Source: Comamonas sp. lk (GTDB lineage: Bacteria; Pseudomonadota; Gammaproteobacteria; Burkholderiales; Burkholderiaceae_C). From it: a stretch of 37,900 bases of DNA. Below are positions 32,895 through 37,900 of the stretch, one piece after another. The first letter of the stretch is position 1; the number at the start of each line of letters is the position of its first letter. Location: positions 1 through 37,900 of the forward strand of contig CAMATX010000014.1 of assembly GCA_945861345.1 (NCBI GenBank), written 5' to 3'. A model generated the notes under the pieces. It had not been told where the DNA came from. It ran no database searches and was given only the letters and a program-made list of their open reading frames with translations. Made by a program: the position numbers and the translations under genes.

Positions 32895-33376
32895 TTTTTT
32901 CTATTTAACTCTTCAAAACCTATACAAGTTGAGTCCCAAATTCATTTCATACTTTGAGGCGACGCGGGTTCGAACGTGCGGCATCTATTCTTTATCGGCA
33001 ATATGACCCGGCGTTGTGTCATCTAGCGCATTGAGGGCATAACGATCCGGAACGATGCTCGAAAGAGCTTGTCACTGCCTAATACTCTGCAATCACGTCG
33101 GTAACCATAATCCGGCTCCTTTGCATCACTTGTTGAGGAAAATACCTTACAAAGCTAGGACCGAAGTCCGAGCAATGCGCCAAATCACAAGGCCTAGGAT
33201 TTTGCGGACTTGCTCCACCTGTCCTGCGCGCGACAGCCCAGCCATCACTTAAGACTTATCCCCTCTCCCCCACACCCACCCACAAGCGGTCCGGCAGCCC
33301 CCGAATCTAATAAGATGCAGCCAAACAGCGCCTGCGCCCCAGGGCCCGGCGCACACATATAACGAGGAGTTCGGAC
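32895..33376. other. About 480 bp without a convincing gene
   Basis: AT-richer at the left, turning GC-rich towards the carboxylase gene. Open frames here are short and show no family similarity. A GTTCGAAC palindrome sits near 32968-32975, within CGC/GCG flanks. A 6-bp hairpin (TGCGCC at 33333-33338, GGCGCA at 33348-33353) lies just before the GAGGAG ribosome-binding site of the carboxylase beta gene and may be part of its leader. No tRNA, insertion sequence end or clear promoter recognised. Confidence 0.5.
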
Positions 33377-35002
33377 ATGCCCGTGATAGAGAGCCAGGTG
33401 GATACCCATGGCGAGGCCTTTCTGCGCAACCGGGAGGACATGCTCAAAGCCCTGGCCGGCGTGCGTGCCGTGGAGGACAAAGTGCGCGCCAGCGAGGCCG
33501 AGAAGCAACCCAAATTCCACAAGCGCGGCCAGCTGATGCCGCGCGAGCGGGTCAATATGCTGCTGGACCGGGGCACGCCTTTTCTGGAAATCTCCACCCT
33601 GGCCGGCTACAAGCAGCACGACGACAAAGACGGCTCGCTGGCCGGGGGCAACAGCATTTGCGGCATTGGCTATGTGTGCGGCGTGCGCACCATGGTGACG
33701 GCGTCCAACAGCGCCATCAAGGGCGGCACCATCACGCCCTGGGGGCTGCGCAAAAGCCTGCGCATGCAGGACATCGCCATGAAGCAAAAGCTGCCCGTGG
33801 TCAGCCTGCTGGAGTCCGGTGGCGCCAATTTGATGTACCAGGCCGAAATCTTTATCGACGGCGGCACCACTTTTGCCAACCAGGCGCTGCTCTCGGCGGC
33901 GGGTATTCCGCAAATTACCGTGGTACATGGCTCGAGCACGGCCGGCGGCGCCTATGTGCCGGGCTTGTCGGATTACACCATCATGGTGCGCAAAAACGCC
34001 AAGGTGTTTCTGGCTGGGCCGCCGCTGCTCAAGGCCGCCACGGGCGAGATTGCGGGCGAGGAAGAGCTGGGCGGCGCGCAAATGCATGCGCAAGTGAGCG
34101 GCACCGCCGAGTTTTTGGCCGAGAGCGATGCCGACGGCATCCGCCTGGCGCGCGAGGTGATGGCCAGCCTGGACTGGAACAAGCACCGCCCGCAGTTTGA
34201 CGACGGCCCCGCTCAGGCCCCGCTGTACAGCCCCGACGAGTTGTGCGGCGTGGTGCCGGTGGACTACCGCCAGCCCTACGACTGCCGCGAGGTGATTGCG
34301 CGCATCGTCGACGGCAGCGATTTTTTGGACTTTAAGAGCGAGTACGACAACCAGACCATTTGCGGGCGCGCCCGCATCCATGGCATGCCGGTGGGTATCT
34401 TGGGCAACAACGGGCCCATTACGGCCAAGGGCGCGGCCAAAGCCGGTCAGTTCATCCAGCTGTGCGACCAAGCCGACATTCCGCTGGTGTTTTTGATGAA
34501 CACCACCGGCTATATGGTGGGCACCGAAAGCGAGCAAAGCGGCATCGTCAAGCACGGCAGCAAGATGATTCAGGCGGTGGCCAATGTGCGGGTGCCGCGC
34601 ATTACCGTGGTGATTGGCGCCTCGTTTGGCGCGGGTAATTACGGCATGTCGGGGCGCGGCTTTCGGCCCGACTTTATTTTTGCCTGGCCCAATGCGCGCA
34701 CCGCCGTGATGGGCGGCGAGCAGGCGGCCAAGGTGCTGTCGATTGTCAGCCGCGAAAAAATCCTCAAAGAAGGCCGCGAGCCCACGCCCGAGGAGGAGCA
34801 AAAATTTGCACTGATGGAAGGCGCCGTCATCCACCAATTTGACCGCGACTCGCAGGCCCTCTCGGGCACGGCCCGCCTGTATGACGACGGGCTGATCGAC
34901 CCGCGCGACACACGCCGCGTGCTGGCGATGACGCTGTCGGTGTGCCGTGAAGGCCGCACCCGCCCGGTCAAGACCAATAGCTTTGGCGTGGCCCGTTTTT
35001 AA
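33377..35002 (+). CDS. Biotin-dependent acyl-CoA carboxylase, carboxyltransferase (beta) subunit, MCC/GCC type
   Basis: 541 aa, with GAGGAG upstream of the ATG. Two crotonase-like carboxyltransferase halves are present. HGSSTAGGAYVPGLSDY and GPPLLKAATGE lie in the N-half; SFGAGNYGMSGRGF and WPNARTAVMGGEQAAKVL lie in the C-half. The MGGEQAA block is characteristic of methylcrotonyl-/geranyl-CoA carboxylases rather than propionyl-CoA carboxylase. It transfers CO2 from biotin to a branched, probably alpha,beta-unsaturated acyl-CoA. The biotin subunit follows after 12 bp. It differs from the usual leucine operon, where an enoyl-CoA hydratase lies between the two subunits. The substrate could be 3-methylcrotonyl-CoA, a terpenoid acyl-CoA or a branched sterol side chain; sequence does not decide. 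Confidence 0.88.
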   Translation: MPVIESQVDTHGEAFLRNREDMLKALAGVRAVEDKVRASEAEKQPKFHKRGQLMPRERVNMLLDRGTPFLEISTLAGYKQHDDKDGSLAGGNSICGIGYVCGVRTMVTASNSAIKGGTITPWGLRKSLRMQDIAMKQKLPVVSLLESGGANLMYQAEIFIDGGTTFANQALLSAAGIPQITVVHGSSTAGGAYVPGLSDYTIMVRKNAKVFLAGPPLLKAATGEIAGEEELGGAQMHAQVSGTAEFLAESDADGIRLAREVMASLDWNKHRPQFDDGPAQAPLYSPDELCGVVPVDYRQPYDCREVIARIVDGSDFLDFKSEYDNQTICGRARIHGMPVGILGNNGPITAKGAAKAGQFIQLCDQADIPLVFLMNTTGYMVGTESEQSGIVKHGSKMIQAVANVRVPRITVVIGASFGAGNYGMSGRGFRPDFIFAWPNARTAVMGGEQAAKVLSIVSREKILKEGREPTPEEEQKFALMEGAVIHQFDRDSQALSGTARLYDDGLIDPRDTRRVLAMTLSVCREGRTRPVKTNSFGVARF

Positions 35003-35014
35003 TAAGGTGCTCTG

Positions 35015-37027
35015 ATGCTGTTTGACAAAGTTCTGATCGCCAACCGGGGCGAAATCGCGGTGCGCATCATCCGCACCTGCCAGCGCATGGGCTACCGCAC
35101 GGTGGCCGTGTTTTCGGAGGCCGACCGGCTTGCACCGCATGTAGCCCTGGCCGATGAGGCCGTTTGCATAGGCGCGGCGCCAGCGCAAGAGTCGTATCTG
35201 TCCATCGACAAATTGATTGGGGCGGCTAAGGCCAGCGGCGCCGGTGCCATCCACCCGGGCTACGGCTTTTTGTCCGAACGGGCGGCCTTTGCCCAGGCGG
35301 TGCAGGACGCGGGCTTGGTGTTTATCGGCCCGGACCCGCAAGCCATCGAGGCCATGGGTAATAAAAGCGCCTCCAAAATCCGCATGCTGGCCGCCGGTGT
35401 GCCCTGTGTGCCGGGCTACCAGGGTGATGACCAAAGCGACACCACCTTGGTGGCCGAGGCCCAGAAAGTCGGGCTGCCCGTAATGGTCAAGGCAGCTGCG
35501 GGCGGCGGCGGGCGCGGCATGCGCCTGGTGACCGAAGCGGCCGATTTGCCGGTCAGCATCCAGTCGGCCCGCAGCGAGGCGGCCAATGCGTTTGGCGACG
35601 GTCAATTGCTCATCGAAAAAGCCGTGCTGCAAGCGCGCCATGTAGAAATACAGGTATTTGGCGACCGCCATGGCACGGTGCTGCACATCGGCGAGCGCGA
35701 CTGCTCGGTACAAAGGCGCAACCAAAAAGTGGTGGAAGAGGCGCCCAGCCCGGCGGTGGACGAGGCCTTGCGCGCCCGCATGGGCGCGGCGGCGGTGGCG
35801 GCGGCGCGGGCGGTGAATTACGTGGGTGCCGGCACGGTCGAGTTCATGCTGGCCCAGGACGGAAGCTTTTATTTCCTGGAAATGAACACCCGCTTGCAGG
35901 TGGAGCACCCGGTCACTGAAATCGTTTATGGCCTGGACTTGGTGGAATGGCAGCTGCGCGTCGCCCAGGGCGAGGCCTTGCCGCTGTCGCAAGAGGCGGT
36001 GCTTGCGCGGCGCAGCGGCTGGGCCATCGAGGTGCGCCTTTGTACCGAGGACCCTGCGGATAATTTTCTGCCCCAAACCGGCCCGGTACTGGCCTGGCAC
36101 GCGCCCCACGGCGGCGCCATGCGCAGCGACCACGGGCTGCGCCAGGGCGCCACGGTGTCGCCTTACTACGACTCCATGCAGGCCAAGCTGATTGCCAGCG
36201 GCGGCACGCGCGAAGAAGCGCGGCGCACCCTGCTGCATATGCTGGAGGACACGGTGCTGCTGGGCGTGGGCAGCAACCGCGACTACCTGAGCCACATCAT
36301 CGCCCACCCGGTTTTTGCCAGCGGCGATTTTTCGACCGGCTTTGTTGCCGAGCACCTGAGCCCGCAGGCTTTTGCCGCCAGCCGCGCGCCTTCGGCACTG
36401 CACAGTGCATTGGCTGCGGTGCTGCTGTACCGCAGCGCGGCACTGTCGCTGCAAGCCCAGGCGGGCTTGGACGCCGAGCTGCTGGAGTGGCAAAGCTCCT
36501 CGCCGGCCCAAGTGCCCCTGTTGCTGCTTTGCGGCACAGAGCGCCTTCGCACCAGCGTGACCGCCTTGGGCCAAGGCCACTACCGCGTGCAGGCGCAGGG
36601 TGAAGCGCTGGAGCTGCACATCGACGCCATGGAGGCGCCCACGGTGCGCTTTAGCCATGACGGCCTGCAAGGCAAAGCCCATTTTGCGCTGGACGGTGAA
36701 CACCTGCACCTGGCCCACAGCGGCCTGACCCTGTGCTACACCGACGCCACGTTGGCCCCCGCGGCCAAAGATGCGCCGGGCAGCGACGGCCGTTTGCTCG
36801 CACCCATGGATGGCAAGATTTTGAAAGTGCTGGTGCAGCCAGGCCAAGCCATCGCCAAAGGACAGACTTTGGCGGTCCTGGAGGCCATGAAAATGGAATT
36901 TGCCATCAGCAGCGGCGTGGACAGCACGGTGACTGCCCTGTCCTGCCAGGTGGGCCAGCAAGTCAAAGCGCGCCAACTGCTTATCAGCCTGGCGCCCACC
37001 GCCACCCCCGGAGACAGCCAGCCATGA
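35015..37027 (+). CDS. Acyl-CoA carboxylase, biotin carboxylase/biotin carrier (alpha) subunit
   Basis: 670 aa. Biotin carboxylase N-domain (LIANRGEIAVRIIRTC; HPGYGFLSE), ATP-grasp domain with the Gly-rich loop KAAAGGGGRGMR (about 158-169) and FLEMNTRLQVEHPVTE, then a less conserved middle region. The C-terminal biotinyl domain has the target Lys626 in LEAMKMEF. This size and layout are those of MCC/GCC/PCC alpha subunits. It carboxylates its own biotin with ATP and bicarbonate and hands the carboxyl to the beta subunit. The stop overlaps the next gene start as ATGA. Confidence 0.9.
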   Translation: MLFDKVLIANRGEIAVRIIRTCQRMGYRTVAVFSEADRLAPHVALADEAVCIGAAPAQESYLSIDKLIGAAKASGAGAIHPGYGFLSERAAFAQAVQDAGLVFIGPDPQAIEAMGNKSASKIRMLAAGVPCVPGYQGDDQSDTTLVAEAQKVGLPVMVKAAAGGGGRGMRLVTEAADLPVSIQSARSEAANAFGDGQLLIEKAVLQARHVEIQVFGDRHGTVLHIGERDCSVQRRNQKVVEEAPSPAVDEALRARMGAAAVAAARAVNYVGAGTVEFMLAQDGSFYFLEMNTRLQVEHPVTEIVYGLDLVEWQLRVAQGEALPLSQEAVLARRSGWAIEVRLCTEDPADNFLPQTGPVLAWHAPHGGAMRSDHGLRQGATVSPYYDSMQAKLIASGGTREEARRTLLHMLEDTVLLGVGSNRDYLSHIIAHPVFASGDFSTGFVAEHLSPQAFAASRAPSALHSALAAVLLYRSAALSLQAQAGLDAELLEWQSSSPAQVPLLLLCGTERLRTSVTALGQGHYRVQAQGEALELHIDAMEAPTVRFSHDGLQGKAHFALDGEHLHLAHSGLTLCYTDATLAPAAKDAPGSDGRLLAPMDGKILKVLVQPGQAIAKGQTLAVLEAMKMEFAISSGVDSTVTALSCQVGQQVKARQLLISLAPTATPGDSQP

Positions 37028-37641
37028 AGCTTTACCACTGCGTCGATGCCCGCTCGCTGCGCCCCTTGTGGGCCTTGGAGGAATTGGGCCTGCCCTACGA
37101 ACTGGAAGTGCTGCCTTTTCCACCGCGCGTGTTCAAAAAAGACTATCTGGGCGTGAACCCGCTGGGCACGATTCCCTATTTGGTGGACGGCGACACGCAC
37201 ATGACCGAGTCCAGCGGGATTTGCCATTATTTGGTGGAGCGCTATGGCAAGCATGAGTTTGGCCTTAAGCCCGACCATGCGGAATATGGCAGCTATATCA
37301 ACTGGCTTTTTCACAGCGACGCCACCCTCACGTTTCCGCAAACTGTGGCGCTGCGCTATGGGCTGATGGAGCCGCCGCCGCGCAAGCTGCCCCAGGCGGT
37401 GGAAGACTACAAAAAGTGGTACCTGGCGCGCCTGCGCATGCTTACCGCCCATTTGCAAGACCGCGAGTACCTGTGCGACGGGCGCTTCACCATCGCCGAT
37501 ATCTGCATTGGCTATGCGCTGTTTTTGGGCACTACGCCCGGCCTGGACATGGGCGAGCAGTACGCACCGCACGTCAAAGACTATCTGGCCCGCTTGCTGG
37601 CGCGCCCGGCGCTGGTGCGGGCGCGTGCATTGGGCGCATAA
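37024..37641 (+). CDS. Glutathione S-transferase family protein
   Basis: 205 aa. A thioredoxin-like N-terminal domain (MKLYHCVDARSLRPLWALEE; GTIPYLVDGD with the cis-Pro; ESSGICHYL for gamma-glutamyl binding) and an all-helical C-terminal domain (FTIADICIGYAL). The start is fixed by the ATGA overlap with the carboxylase alpha gene. Substrate unknown. It belongs to a different GST branch from the YghU-type protein at 30716, so the locus carries two unrelated glutathione enzymes. Confidence 0.85.
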   Translation: MKLYHCVDARSLRPLWALEELGLPYELEVLPFPPRVFKKDYLGVNPLGTIPYLVDGDTHMTESSGICHYLVERYGKHEFGLKPDHAEYGSYINWLFHSDATLTFPQTVALRYGLMEPPPRKLPQAVEDYKKWYLARLRMLTAHLQDREYLCDGRFTIADICIGYALFLGTTPGLDMGEQYAPHVKDYLARLLARPALVRARALGA

Positions 37642-37698
37642 GGATGCCCAAAGCCCTTGCTCGACTTACGTAGATTGAACTGACCCTAGGATGCCCGC

Positions 37699-37900
37699 AT
37701 GAACCCCGTGGACCCAGCCGAAACTGAATTGATGCTTGAGCAGGTGCGCCGCTTTGCGCAGACCGAAGTGGCGCCGCACCTGGAGGACTGGGAAGCGGCG
37801 GGCGAGTTTCCGCGCAGCATGTACAAGCGCTGGGCCGACCTGGGCTGGTTGGCCATGGGCTACCCGGAAGAACTAGGCGGCATTGCCGCGCCCTGGACGC
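37699..37900 (+). CDS. Acyl-CoA dehydrogenase, N-terminal fragment (cut by window end)
   Basis: 67 residues visible. The start MNPVDPAETELMLEQVRRFA, then HLEDWEAAGEFPRSMYKRWADLG and GYPEELGG, is the typical N-terminal helical domain of acyl-CoA dehydrogenases. It lies 57 bp after the glutathione transferase. Partnering with the carboxylase would be like isovaleryl- or citronellyl-CoA pathways, where a dehydrogenase makes the unsaturated acyl-CoA that is then carboxylated. The rest of the gene lies outside the window, so the catalytic type cannot be judged. Confidence 0.8.
   Translation, partial: MNPVDPAETELMLEQVRRFAQTEVAPHLEDWEAAGEFPRSMYKRWADLGWLAMGYPEELGGIAAPWT

Noticed and set aside
32961-32985. 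A GGTTCGAA element resembling a tRNA T-loop, possibly a tRNA fragment or attachment site.
   Set aside because: The base after the 7-nt loop is G rather than the C needed to pair with G53, and no acceptor, D or anticodon arms can be drawn around it. It is better described as a GTTCGAAC palindrome.
33055-33252. A 65-codon open frame in the gap before the carboxylase genes.
   Set aside because: No ribosome-binding site, no recognisable domain, and composition unlike a real gene; likely chance.
33245-37123. A 1292-codon open frame on the minus strand.
   Set aside because: It is antisense to clearly recognised carboxylase beta and alpha genes; the product is low-complexity (Gly, Ala, His, Arg, Gln) with no domain. 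Long stop-free antisense frames are common in GC-rich coding DNA.

Overview
The window looks like a 37.9 kb stretch of a GC-rich betaproteobacterial chromosome, most likely Burkholderiales/Comamonadaceae. The clearest anchor is a 257-residue 3alpha-hydroxysteroid dehydrogenase that matches HsdA of Comamonas testosteroni closely, including the catalytic Asn86/Ser114/Tyr155/Lys159 positions. The genes form a steroid catabolism locus dominated by side-chain degradation. I see no rRNA, tRNA, CRISPR array, insertion sequence or transcriptional regulator.

Region A (1-10793, + strand) is one tight run. It opens with a module equivalent to the actinobacterial igr operon: MaoC/DUF35 hydratase subunit (ChsH2-like), flavin-only acyl-CoA dehydrogenase subunit (ChsE1-like), small MaoC subunit (ChsH1-like), retro-aldolase (Ltp2-like) and catalytic acyl-CoA dehydrogenase subunit (ChsE2-like). 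In actinobacteria these enzymes remove the last three side-chain carbons as propionyl-CoA and leave a 17-ketosteroid. Two CoA ligases and a second heteromeric dehydrogenase pair follow. Region B (10812-12776, - strand) carries hsdA and an alpha-methylacyl-CoA racemase. Region C (12925-20780, + strand) is a translationally coupled beta-oxidation operon: SDR, thiolase, FadB-type bifunctional protein, third dehydrogenase pair and an MFS transporter. Its thiolase has Trp where the second catalytic Cys should be.

Region D (20802-31573) starts with a KshA-type Rieske oxygenase on the - strand, divergent from a FadD19-like steroid-acid CoA ligase. On the + strand follow an aldehyde dehydrogenase, a 7alpha-hydroxysteroid dehydrogenase-like SDR, an old-yellow-enzyme/FadH-type Fe-S flavoprotein, a YgjV-type membrane protein, a nitronate-monooxygenase-like flavoprotein, a crotonase-fold protein and a YghU-type glutathione transferase. 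Region E (about 31574-33376) is visibly AT-richer and holds two non-catabolic genes (a secreted Cys-rich protein and a membrane-anchored DEDDh exonuclease) and about 480 bp without a convincing gene. Region F (33377 to the end) holds an MCC/GCC-type biotin-dependent acyl-CoA carboxylase (beta then alpha), a glutathione transferase and the start of another acyl-CoA dehydrogenase.

The combined reading is inference. A steroid acid, plausibly a bile salt (3alpha- and 7alpha-hydroxyl oxidation, acid activation, aldehyde intermediate) or a sterol with a methyl-branched side chain (racemase, FadB, thiolase), is activated to a CoA thioester. Its side chain is shortened by beta-oxidation and/or aldolytic steps, while 3alpha-oxidation, desaturation and Rieske hydroxylation prepare the nucleus. 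The ring-opening genes (KstD, meta-cleavage dioxygenase, hydrolase) are not in this window.
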